Source: Chrysemys picta bellii (Eukaryota; Chordata; Testudines; Emydidae). From it: a stretch of DNA of 64,000 bases. The position numbers were made by a program, and so were the translations under genes. Below the pieces are notes generated by a model, which was given only the letters and a program-made list of their open reading frames with translations, did not search any database and had not been told where the DNA came from. Location: the NCBI RefSeq assembly GCF_011386835.1, contig NC_088791.1, positions 55,819,498-55,883,497 on the forward strand. The letters run 5' to 3'. This document shows, one piece after another, positions 11,207-22,700 of this stretch. Each line of letters starts with the position of its first letter. The stretch's first letter is position 1.

Positions 11207-13951
11207 GTACGTAACTTGATTTTTCTCCCATGAACGTATTGCTTGTCTTTTCATTCATGCTTGAATCTGTGTGCACAATTAGAGACATTGTCATCTCAAA
11301 AATAATTTCTCCCTGAACATTTTTCAATATTATTGTAAATAATTAAACTGAAAGGTTAAAGGAAAAAACAATTTTTTAATTAATTAATTATTATTATTTT
11401 ATTTTTTTTGCTTTTGACAGTACTGTGCATGCAGTCATTTTCGCTTCTAAGTCTGTCATGATTGGAAGATATTGACACTACATTCTCATTTGCCTGCACT
11501 TCAGCAGCTACTCCGGGAGTGCACAGCAGTGCTGTATCCCTGTCTGTTTGGGTAGAACATAAGTGGCCAGAAGCCTTGTCTGTCTTTCGTTTTCCTCGCC
11601 CATTCTCCTACATGGGTTTGAGGTGGAGAGCTTATAAGTGGTTTGGAGAGTTCTTCCACACATCCCAGATGCTTGTATGTGCAAGTTAATGGGCTCAAAT
11701 AAATGCAGTTCATTTTCTGGCACTTGTCCACCTAGCCTCCTGATTTGCAAGGGCAGTAATACATAGTTGAATTCCGTGATATGAATCACAATCATGTATG
11801 CCTGCTCTTGTGGATACAAAATCAGTGATAATTTCTGAAAAACAGGTACCTCCCTGTCTTATTCAAAAATTTGAAATATACAAAATTTCAAGCTAGCAGT
11901 TTTCCCATTATTGCTAAGATGGCACAATAAAGATTACTTATTGTTGAGACTCAGTCCTGATTTGGATTTAATATTGTTACTTTTCACAGTATATAATATT
12001 ACAATTTTTTGGTGTGAAGAGAGGAGAAGAATGAGTGTGTATGGGTGGTCTTGAAGAAAGTGAGCGGGGTGGGGAGAAATGGACAAATAGTGGGAGAAAA
12101 TGTCTCTGAAAGATTTTTTTAAAATTCCGTCCTATAAATCTATTAAATGCTTTTGTAACATGGTAGATAGTAACCAACTTTTATTTATTCCTAATTGTAT
12201 CATACATCTATATTGTTGAGGTATCATTAGAGAAGGTTTTGGAACAAATTGATAAAATAAACAGCAATAAGTCACCAGGACTAGATGATATTCACCCAAG
12301 AGTTCTGAAGGAACTCAAATGTGAAATTGCAGAACTACTAATTGTAGTCTGTAACCTATCATTTAAATCAGCTTCCGTACCAGATGACTGGAGGATAGCT
12401 AATGAGACGCCAAATTTAAAAAAGGGCTCCAGAGGTGATCCCGGCAATTCCAGGCCTGTAAGCCTGACTTCAGTACAAGGCAAACTGGAATGAACTATAA
12501 TAAAGAACAATATTGTCAGACATATAGATGAACATAATTTGTTGAGGAAGAGTCATCATGGTTTTAGTAAAGGGAAATCATGCCTCACCAATCTACTAGA
12601 ATTCTTTGAGGGGGTCAACAAGCATGTGGACTAAGGGGATCCAGTGGATATAGTGTACTTAGATTTTCAGAAAGCCTTTGACAAGGTCCATCACCAAAGG
12701 CTCTTATGCAAAGTAAGCTGCCATGGGGTAAGAGGGAAGGTGCTCTCATGGATTGGTAATTGGTTAAAAGATAGGAAACAAAGGGTAGGTATAAATGGCC
12801 AGTTTTCAGAATGGAGAAAGGTAAATAGTGGTGTCCCCAAGGAATCTGTTCTGGGACCAGTCCTATTCAACATGATAAATGATCTGGAAAAAGGGATAAA
12901 CAGTGAGTTGGCAAAATTTGCAGATGATACAAAATTGCTACAGATACTTAAGACCCAGGCAGACTGCGAAGAGCTGCAAAAGGATCTCTCAAAACTGGGT
13001 GGCTGGGCAACAAAATGGCAGGTGAAATTTAATGTTGATAAATGCAAAGTAATGCACATTTGAAAGCATAATCCCAACTATACATATAAAATGATGGGGT
13101 CTAAATAGCTGTTATCACTCAAGAAAGAGATCTTGGAGTCATTGTGGATAGTTCTCTGGACACATCCACTCAATGTTCATCGGCTGTCAAAAAAGCTAAC
13201 AGAATGCTGGGAATAATTAAGAAACAGATAGATAATAGGACAGACAATATCATGTTGCCTCTATATAAATCCATGGTACTCCCACATCTTGAATACTGTG
13301 TGCAGATGTGGTCGCCCCATCTCAAAAAAGATATATTGGAATTGGAAAAAGTTCAGAAAAGGGCAACAAAAATGATTAGGGATATGGACGGCTTCTGTAT
13401 GAGGAGAGATTAATAAGACTGGTACTTTTAGCTTGGAAAAGAGACGGCTAAAGGGAGATATGATTGAGGTCTATAAAATCATGACTGATGTAGAGAAAGT
13501 AGATAAGGAAGTGTTGTTTACTACTTCTCATAACACAAGAACTAGGATCACCAAATGAAATTAATAGGTAGCAGGTTTAAAACAAATAAAAGGAAGTATT
13601 TCTTCACCCGATGCACAGTCAACCTGTGGAACTCTTTGCCAGAGGATGTTGTGAAGGCCAAGACCGTAACAGGGTTCAAAAAAGAACTGGATAAATTTAT
13701 GGAGGATAGGTCCATCAATGGCTATTAGCCAGGATGGGCAGGAATGGTGTTCCTAGCCTCAGTTTGCCAGAAGCTGGGAATGAGCGACAGGATCACTTGA
13801 TGATTACCTGTTCTGTTCATTCCCTCTGGGGCACCTGGCGCTGGCCACTGTCGGAGGACAGGATACTGGGCTAGATGGATCTTTGGTCTGACTCAGTAGG
13901 GCCGTTCTTATGTTAAACTTCATATAACCATCTCTTCTTCATATGCTGTAG
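11207..13951 (+). other. PPHLN1: PPHLN1 intron (2745 nt), ends beside a CR1 LINE
   Basis: Phase-0 intron with donor GTACGT and acceptor TCTTCTTCATATGCTGTAG. Its 3' two-thirds is a CR1 LINE (about 12225-13914). Only about 35 nt of non-CR1 sequence remain before the acceptor AG, including a pyrimidine tract and a possible branch point (ATAACC near 13924). The part before the CR1 shows no other feature. Confidence 0.8.
12225..13914 (+). mobile_element. CR1-family LINE, 5' truncated, degenerate reverse transcriptase
   Basis: Reverse-transcriptase blocks typical of CR1 appear in order: SPGLDDIHPRVLKEL (12270), SRPVSLTSVQGKLE (12450), MDIVYLDFQKAFDKVHHQRL (12644), GVPKESVLGPVLFN (12830) and FADDTKLLQ (12918, the catalytic F-A-D-D block). 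LYKSMVLPHLEYCVQMWSPH (13260) follows. Stops and frame changes separate the blocks, as at 12493, 12632 and 13063, so it cannot make a full enzyme. The endonuclease part is absent. The 3' UTR reads GGGCTAGATGGATCTTTGG then GGGCCGTTCTTATGTT, a standard amniote CR1 ending. Same sense as PPHLN1. Confidence 0.93.
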
Positions 13952-14013
13952 GAGGACCCAGGATACAGATGGCCAAGGGAAGACTATTCCATAAGTCGAC
14001 AGCCTGAGTACAG
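13952..14013 (+). CDS. PPHLN1: PPHLN1 exon, codons 89-108 plus 2 nt
   Basis: 62-nt exon with acceptor CTGTAG and donor ACAG|GTATTA. It reads EDPGYRWPREDYSISRQPEY, and its last two bases (AG) complete an Arg codon with the first base of exon 40450. The mammalian equivalent is DESGYRWTRDDHSASRQPEYR. This is the only exon here of length 3n+2 with a phase-0 start, so skipping it alone would shift the frame. It is followed by the longest intron in the window. Confidence 0.93.
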
Positions 14014-14149
14014 GTATTAATGTAATTTTATAAAATGAATCCCTTTTTGCATTCAGTGCCAACTTTTTAAAAGATGTATACTCAGTAGATTCACACTGAA
14101 CTGGGACGTTTCCCAGGAAACAGCTAGGAAACGTTAGTCTAAAGATAGT

Positions 14150-14929
14150 AAAGGATAATAATAATAACTCCTATAATAGATCCCTAACCTCTGGCTGAGT
14201 TACTGAAGTCCTCAAATCATGGTTTAAAGACTTCAAGTTACAGAAAATGTACCATTTACACTAGTGCAACCTGCCTGTGATCTGCTCCCTATGCTGCAGC
14301 GGAAGATGAAACCCCCCACCACAAACATCCATTCCTGTTCTTAAAAAAGGTAAATTTTATTAAACGCAAAAAGAGAGGAAATACATTTGGAACTTAGGCT
14401 TTTTGCTAGATCTTAAAAGAAACAATTACAAAAATTAAGCATCAAGATAGCTCTCTTGAGGTTCAGCTTAAAGGTTACAAGCCAAAACAAAAGCATCTGG
14501 GGTTAGCACAGAGGAGTCCACAAGCCAATAAGAAATAAAAGAAATAACCTTAATCGTGTCTTTCTAGACATTCCCTGATTACTTACATATTTGGGGTTTC
14601 AGATAAGTAGCGTTGAGGTATGAATTGATGCTTTTTCATACTTTGTTTTAAAGCTGCTTATAGCGCTGCTGCTCTGTGTCTCCACTCTCTGGAGAACAAT
14701 AACAACCAGACAAAGGGAAAGTTTTTTCCCAATTTTAAAAAGTTCGAGCTCTCCCATTGTTTCTTTTGGTCAGGTGCCCACTGTCTTTCTTTTACCTAGC
14801 CAGGGAGACTTTTTAACCCTTTACAGGTAAAGCAAGCAGAGAACAGCCACCAAGAGGGACTTTATAGCTAATTGGCTGGCTGGGTGTTCATAAAAGGGAG
14901 CTTCCTCCTGCCCCCTTCATTTATCACAA
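14150..14929. repeat. Probable composite interspersed repeat, possibly LTR-derived
   Basis: The segment from AATAATAATAACTCCTATAA through TTCATTTATCACA resembles sequence I remember as repetitive in turtles. This includes CCTAACCTCTGGCTGAG, CAAGTTACAGA and TAACCCTTTACAGGTAAAG. The right edge (TTTATCACA) would be the TGTGATAAA start of an LTR read on the minus strand, but I found no matching left edge or target duplication. Class uncertain. Confidence 0.35.
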
Positions 14930-15402
14930 TAAGGTTACTGCATGAATATATGCACATGGTGCATATGTGCTTGGGACACAGAAACAGGGAGAACTGTTCC
15001 TATTGTACAGATTCCTCAGTCTGTAGTCTAACTGACTTATGTGTGAGAAGTGTCTTTGAAAAGAATCTTCTTCAGTTTCTCAAATTATTCTTCATTCTAA
15101 TAATACTTACTAGGAATAAAACTCCTTGACAGATGCTAAATGCTAGTATTCACAGTGTCTTTCATGTGTTTGATAACAGCTTAATTCATAGAGAAGTGCA
15201 GTAAATATTTTTATTCTAATAGACTGGCATATGAGAAGTAGACCCGTGCTAGTAGAATGTATGTGGAAAGTAACAGGCACCCATTGAGATGTTGCTTGTT
15301 ACACTGTAACAAACAATAACACAAATGACAAGTTTTTGAGACCATCAGTACAGTTAAAATGAATATTTTAAAAGAATTTAAATAATAATGGAAGGAAGCT
15401 TG

Positions 15403-15625
15403 GTCCAGTAGCAGTGCAGTGGTGTTAGCCTGGGACTCAGGCGACCTAAGTTTAGTTCCCTTCTCTGCCACAGACTTCCTGTGACCTTGGACAAGGTACT
15501 TAGCCTATGAGACTCCAATCTCCCTCTGTAAAAGGGGGATACTAGTACTTCCCTGTATCCGAGCAGTGTTGTGAGGATAAATACACTTTAAAAGATTGTG
15601 AGATGCTTATAATACCATCTAAATA
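15403..15625 (+). repeat. MIR (CORE-SINE), + strand
   Basis: Shows the full MIR order: GTTAGCCTGGGACTCAGG, GTTCCCTTCTCTGCCACAGA, GTGACCTTGGACAAGGTACT, CTCTGTAAAAGGGGGATACT and GTTGTGAGGATAAATACA. Diverged, as expected of this ancient amniote SINE. Confidence 0.85.
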
Positions 15626-16717
15626 CGTAAGATAGATGTGTATTTCTTTGAATAGTAGGACTTAGACATTGTCTGATTAATTACATCATAACATAATTTA
15701 ACTGAAAAAACAAATTAATACCATAAGGATTTTTCTGCACTGCATTCAATTTTCCCCCTTAAACATTCTCACCATTGCTATCCCTACTGCAACTCCACTA
15801 GTAGTAGCAACAGTAAGAAGGCTTTAGAAAGTCTTCACTGAAGATAGTAAAGCATTGGTTAGAAAACTGAATATGAAACATTTTGTTGGCACTTTACTGT
15901 CTTTACTTTCTCTGCTATTTTAAAAGAACTCTAATTGTTTAAAGCTGCAAAAAGAGATTGACTTAATGTTAGGCTTCTTGTTTTATACAGAGCAAGAGTG
16001 GCACCCAGTGGTGAGAGAGATTTACTAAAGGATGTGTTTGCATTCTGTGTTTTTTAATATTTCCTCTTTTATGTTAAACGATGTAGGGCAAAATGTGAAC
16101 TCGGGATTGTCTGGTTTTTTTTGTTTAGTGGTTCAGTTTATTTATTTTGATAAATGTTTGGGGGGTTAATTGCCCTATTGTAGAACTTCATATAGCGATG
16201 TTCTGTTTACTAGGGGGAAATACATTTTATACATTGACAGAACCCCTATTGATCAGAAGTTTGACTATGTTTTTGTACACACTTAAGATATGTTTGTGGA
16301 GAGGAACATAGGAAAATTTTAAAAAGTTGTATGTGAAATATTGTGATCATCCTGCTAAACACAGTAGTATCTTTTCCAAGTCTCTAAAATATTAATAACT
16401 TTTTGCATCTCATTCAGTAATGAACGTTGTAGTGTCATTCAACAGAGAAAATCAAAATGAAAAGTATTTACAATGTATGTTCCTTTTATTTCCTTTGGTG
16501 AAAACTCTAGTTCTTTTTTTTTTTTTCTAAAAATATATCTAGAGCATAAAGATTTTGTGGAGGATTAAATTAGAAAACATTGACTGTACAAGTACGCAGG
16601 AAGATGCACTGGAGTCTTCCTCTTTGAGTTTTATAAAAGATAGGCCCTTTTATTTGGCAATAAAGAGGGGAAAATTAAAAGGAAATTGATTAACGTTAAC
16701 AAATGACATAAAAGCAG

Positions 16718-16829
16718 GTTAGACCAACACCTCTCCGGGATGGTCTAGATAATACTTAGCCCTGCCTTGAGTGCAGGGGCCAGGGACCAGAAGACCTCTC
16801 GAGGTCCCTTCTAGTCCTACAATTCTATG
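16718..16829 (+). mobile_element. Short CR1 3'-end fragment with 8-bp flanking duplication
   Basis: 112 nt ending CTCGAGGTCCCTTCTAGTCC and TACAATTCTATG, the CR1-type 3' terminus. AAAAGCAG occurs immediately before (16710-16717) and after (16830-16837), which looks like a target-site duplication of a severely 5'-truncated insertion. Confidence 0.8.
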
Positions 16830-19574
16830 AAAAGCAGTTAAAATGGAATAGAAGCCACTGTAACTATGTGAAACACGATAAAGTATAAGAAAAAGATTTT
16901 CAGCACTTTTTATATATTTAATAAGATTTTGTATTTGTATACCTACAAAGATATTTTTCCTAAATGAAAATGCCATTAATATAAAACACTCAAAAATCTT
17001 TTCAGTTTGTTTTAAAAACCGACTAGGCAGCACTAAATGAATAGATGGAGCAGCAGTCATGATACTGTTTCTTTTAGATGGGTAATGCCATTTTCCTGGT
17101 TTGCTAGGTTTTCCTGATTGCTGTTATGTCTCTATTACCAGAATAGCTATTCAGGTCAGAATATATTGTAGAGGGCAGTTTGCTGATTTCCATGGTAGTG
17201 TTTCTGGGGAATATGTAATTCAGGTAAGTACTAGATTTTCATTTTATTCAGTCTTGGTTTGCTCAAAATTGTGAGGGACGGACAGCTGACTTTGACAATT
17301 ACACCAATTTTCAACACACAGAAAAGCCTTAAAACATGTATCTTTTCTCTATTGTCATTTGTTTCCTTCCCAGAGCTCTCATTAGCTCTTTTCCAAATCT
17401 GTAAAAACAAATCATTAGGGTCTGCTTAAAGACTGGAAATTATTGTGAAAAACTTGGAATGAAATGAACATTTTTCATTTTGATCAAAATGTTTCACAGG
17501 TGTTTGATTTTATTTTTTGTTGGCAAATCTATTTCAGACAAAAAAATTGTTTAGTTTCAAATCAAATGGAATCAAAACAAGCATATTTTTTTGTTTTCTT
17601 TTTTGGGGGGGCAGAGATTTTCTCTCTTTTGGGGATTCAGAAAGAAAGAAAGGGCGGGAGAAAAAACACCAAACTGAAAAATATTCATGTTGATACCATT
17701 CTGTTCAAACCAAAAACCCAAATTAGTTTCCAATTTTGTTGGAAAATCAGAAAAAATTGAATGTCATGAAAATTTTTCTTGAAAATATATATACAATCCA
17801 AGAAGCCATTTTTCATAAAAAAAAAAAAAAAAAAGTTTTGCTTACTATTCACTATACCTGCTTTCACAAATGAAGACCTCATAAAATTTGGACTTAAAAG
17901 GCCACTTCAGAAGCAACGATGCATATCATGTCACTGGTTTTACAGTTACATCGATTTTGAGTTGAAAAAATCTTGGTTTGGAGAAGAATATTTTGTTAGT
18001 GAAAAGATACTGTCTTTTAGATATTTTGCAAAGTTACCAGCTGCATCTTTGTGCACTATGAGAATATCTCATTGATCCAATACTTAATTATTCATGTTTG
18101 TTACATTTTCCATGTAAAATTAAATGTATTCAAAGGAGATGGTGGGAATAGAACTCATAATTGTCTCCAGCACTCCTTGTCTCCTGTTATTAATATAAAT
18201 TACTCTTCACTTAAGTTATAGAACTTTCAGAACTGATGTGAGCATGGGATAACTCATATCACATGTTGAATTGGTACAGAGCTTCATATATAAAATTTAT
18301 AGATTGCATCTTTGATTTGGTTTAACTAACTCATGAACAGATTCAACACATGTACAATTGCATGTGTTTTGTAAATAGAGAATTATCTTCACACCTGATT
18401 TCTGGTTTTTATATGCGTCTGGCCCCTGATGATGTGCAGAGAAGTGAAATTTTAAAAATTGACATGGAAGGGAGGCAATAGCTCAAAAACGAGAGGTCTT
18501 TTGTATAAAGATCTAAAGATATATTGTATTCAATATTGAATAGTATACCAAACTCACTTGATTCAAAGCGCATTCAATTGAATTTTGTTTTATGAAACAT
18601 AAGATTGCTGGAAGGGGTGGGGAAATAGTGGTCATGTTTGTTGAAGTTCTCCAAAGGTATAAATTTGTGTGTGTGTGTGTATGTGTGTATGAGAGAGAGG
18701 AGGGGTCAGGGAGGGTAGTTTGTAATTATGTAGTTGGAGAAATTATTTCCATGTGAAATACTTAAATACTCTTGGCTATTGTTCAGATTAGCCACATTGG
18801 ATTGTAATTCTTCAGGATGTCCAAAGCATTACTTCATTCTTATTTGCAGCCAAACTGAATTCAATGCATTAGAAATCACACACATGAAAGTCATGTGTGA
18901 TAGTACTTGGCAAAATGTGGTATTCCATCTTTTTATAGTCTTCAAAAAGAAATTGCAGATTGTCAAATTTACAGATATAAAAGTTATTTAAATTATTTTT
19001 ACATTTTATAATTGATACAGTCAGGATATCAGACATTTTATCATTTTATATGGTATGTCATATCCATGGATAATATACTATATTAATTATCTTTTGACTC
19101 GCTATACGCTCTAGAACATCTTTAGACTTCTAAAAAGTATTACTAGAGTAGAAGTTTTGGATCATTTTCCCTCTAGGTTGCTGGGTTGGATGCAGCTAAT
19201 CTGTTAGGTACTGTTAAGAAAGTCGTTGCTATCTGATGGCTTTTTGGTGGTGTATGAGAAATGAGAAAGTGGTCTCAGTCCAGTTCTTAGTAGTCATGTA
19301 TTTTTGTGCATGTAAACAAATCCATCAATTTCTCGGAGGTACAAAAGAAATTTTGGTAATGCGAAATAAAAAGACCTGTATATTGAAGGCAAAACAAAAA
19401 TTATTTTTTGGGAAAACGCTAAAACTTCATTTTGAATGAAGTAGTGAATAGTCTGAAAGCAGCGGAAGTTCTCCAATCAGTCCTATATTTGTATTCATTA
19501 TTCTATTTATTAAATGCTACACGGAAATACCATCTTTCCTCTGAATATCTTATATGGCTTTGCAGACATTAAGC

Positions 19575-19745
19575 TTCCACATCTCTGTGGGTAATGAAGT
19601 GTCATTATCCCCATTTTACATATGGATAAATTGTGACAGAGAGGATAAAGGACTTGCCCAAGATTACAGAGCAAATCAGTGCCAGAGTTTGGAATAGGAA
19701 TCCAGGAATCTTGGCTACCAGACTCTTGCGCTAACTGCTATAAAC
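19575..19745 (-). repeat. MIR (CORE-SINE), - strand
   Basis: The + strand shows the reverse complement of MIR: CATTATCCCCATTTTACATA, GGACTTGCCCAAGATTACAG and AATCAGTGCCAGAGTTTGGA, then CCAGACTCTTGCGCTAACTG. Well preserved in the core, ends diffuse. Confidence 0.85.
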
Positions 19746-22700
19746 ACAGTCTAATATTCTGTTTAATGACACATCACATGCTTGTGCTACATATAATAAT
19801 ATGAAGTACCAAAGGAGTGGTCTAATCGTATTGCATTAATAAAAGTTGCTTTTTGGAGGAGAGGGATATATTAAACAGAAGCCCCTGAGAGTCAGACAGC
19901 TGTCCAGATGAAAGGTAAAGATCCCATGAAGTTTTTCTCTCAATAAAACATACTCTTAATATCCAGGATAGCCAGGATTATATTTGAACTATTTCCAGAC
20001 ACTTCATAGGCCATAGCAGTCATCTTAATCTACATAATTACTGTACTACCAGCATTTAACTAAATGGGGTAAATTTTAAAGTGTTACAGTGTAAATATTT
20101 AGCTGTGGGCTCCCACTGACTTTAAATGAAGTCTTGTAGCTAAACTAACATACAATGTTTATAAAATGTACCCCCGTCTGTAAAAATCTAACACAACAAG
20201 AGAGTAGTACGACATTTATTTGACTTTCAGCATTTTACAGCTCCATTTTTTAAAAATAATTTTGTGTGGCATCAATTATTTTTATGATGTACTTGTTTTT
20301 TCATATTAATTTAAAACACAAAATGTAATGTTGCAGAGTCTTCAGGTTTTGGATTTAGATTTCCTTCCAGTGTAAACTGATCCTCGTATTGCTTATAGAG
20401 GAGAAACTTAGCCAGGAGGATTTATAGAATGGTACTAAAATGTGCATAAGTCTACTGTGTTCTGTTGCAGTTTTTGGCAGGTCTTAAGGGACACTGCACA
20501 AGAACCTCTTTCTTACAAAAAAAAAATTATACATATATAATATCAATAAGGCACTTGCCCAAAGAAAATAATCTTACTTTTGACAGATATTGAAAAGTGT
20601 AGTTCCAACCGTATGCATCAGGCCAGAAAAAAATAAAATAATAAGGTGAGCAAACGTATTCATGAACCTGAAAAGTGATTTTTACTTTTTTCCCTCAAAA
20701 AAGTTTCCTTGATAAAAATGTGGAAAAAGAAACCTTTCTATTATTCATGCAGTGAGAACAATTAGGAATAATAGTGTATAAGCTTATATTTAAAATTTTA
20801 GTTTCCTTGTATAATACAACTCTGCTAGATGTATTAGGTGTGTATAAAAACAAGTTCTTGTCTGAAAAGTATAGAGTTCTCTCTTTAATTTGGGAGACAT
20901 GTTTTGTTAGGAATGATCCCGCTGACATGTCTCTTGGCTTCTGATTTCGTTTCTTGGGAGATTTAGTTTTTAATATGATAAAATGTAATATCATACTATT
21001 TCTTCTCCAAAGATTGAAATCTAACTAAACTTCCTATTTAAGGCTCTAATCCTGCAAACGCTTATGCATGTGCTTAATTTTACACAGTCAGTAGTTCCTT
21101 TTGAAGTCAAGTTATAAAATTAATCATGTGAATTAAGTGTTTGCAGGTTTGGGGCATGAATAAATATCGATAGATTTTCAGCATAATCTTGTTTGAAAAA
21201 AATGTAGGTCATAGTTTATCCTTTAAATTACATTGCACTGTGTACTGTGAAGACATAGGTAGTGACTCCATAAGCCTGAGTCTGAATTTCCATTATTGGG
21301 TTTCTTTTCAGGACTCCCTCCCTTACTCCAAACAAAAGTTTTTGAGAGAATTGGCTTGTTTGTGTGGGATACTTAAACTAGGGTGAGATTTTTAGTTTGA
21401 GAATTTGGAAGGCCCAGGATTAAAAATGTTTGTTTTCTACTTGATCAGAAGTTACTTTTCTTTAAACTTTTCCCCCCAGTGACATAAGCTGTTTTGGCCC
21501 ATGTGTTCTTAGCTGGGATTGGTTTTTGGAATTCAAAACTTCAGCCACAGATGTGGCTCTTTAGGTCTTTTGAATAGAGTAGCTTTAAAATACAGTGTGT
21601 CTTCCAGGGAAGAATTATTTAGGAATCTTAACCCTTATAGACAGGTGCCATAGAGAGTCAGAAAGGATAAGGCAAGATAAACTAATTACATTATCCTGGT
21701 GTGGTCATTCCCCTTATGCATAATTTTAAAACTCCAAGGAGTTTTATTGGGAGCAAACTAAAATCCATAGAAAATCCACCCAACTTTTTTGTTCCTGTAG
21801 ACACGAGTTCATTGGGCATTGTTGTTACTAAGAAGACTGTGTCAAAATGGATGTCTTGATTGCATATCATTTTGGTGTGTCCTGGCTGGCCTGAAACTAG
21901 AAGGCCATGACAAGACTTCGTTGCTTCATGGTGAGGCTAGCCCCACTTTGCCTCAGGGATATTTCCATTGCAGACATCTGCAAATCCCATTTCCACACCT
22001 TTACCAAACATATTGCTTGGACTCATCCACCAAAGGAATTCCATTTTGGACTCTCTAGGCTCCATAATTTTTTTAAGGTAAGAGACGTCAAAATCTCCCG
22101 CCCCTCTTCCCCCTTAGAGTTCGAGAGGTATTTTAGTCTTTTATTTTTAAAAACTTCATCTTCAGCTGGCTTGGATCAACTTGTTATTGCTTCTCATTGC
22201 AGCTTTATTTTCATTTTCTTTTGGGACAGCCCTTGAACTTTTTCTTACCTGGAGCAAAAATCCTGCAAACATGTTCTCTTTAGAGAACAGATAATTACTT
22301 CTGCTTTTCTGAAGAGATCTTGCAGAATTCTCACTCATTCATCCATATGCTTCCTCTCAGGGTTTGGAGCTTTCTCTTGCACCTCCTTCCTCCAAGCCAT
22401 ATTTTTGTTCTAAGTTGATCATCTTGAATTTGCTTTTGGGGAACTTTGTTGGTTGCACAATTGAAGGAATTGCATGGAAGGTGCAGATAGCAATGTTTAT
22501 AACAAGCAGGGGGTTGAGTGCAACAGCCATGAGTAGGGAATCTGGCTTGTGTCCTCTCTTGCTGCCTGTGCCCTCAAAAGTCAAAAATATGTAAGAGTTA
22601 GGAGAGTTCTGAATGTGTACATGAGTTTGTTTTCCATATAGGAACTAAGACCCAGGAGTAAAAAAAATTGGGCAGGCTGGTATCTTCAGAAAAGCATAAT

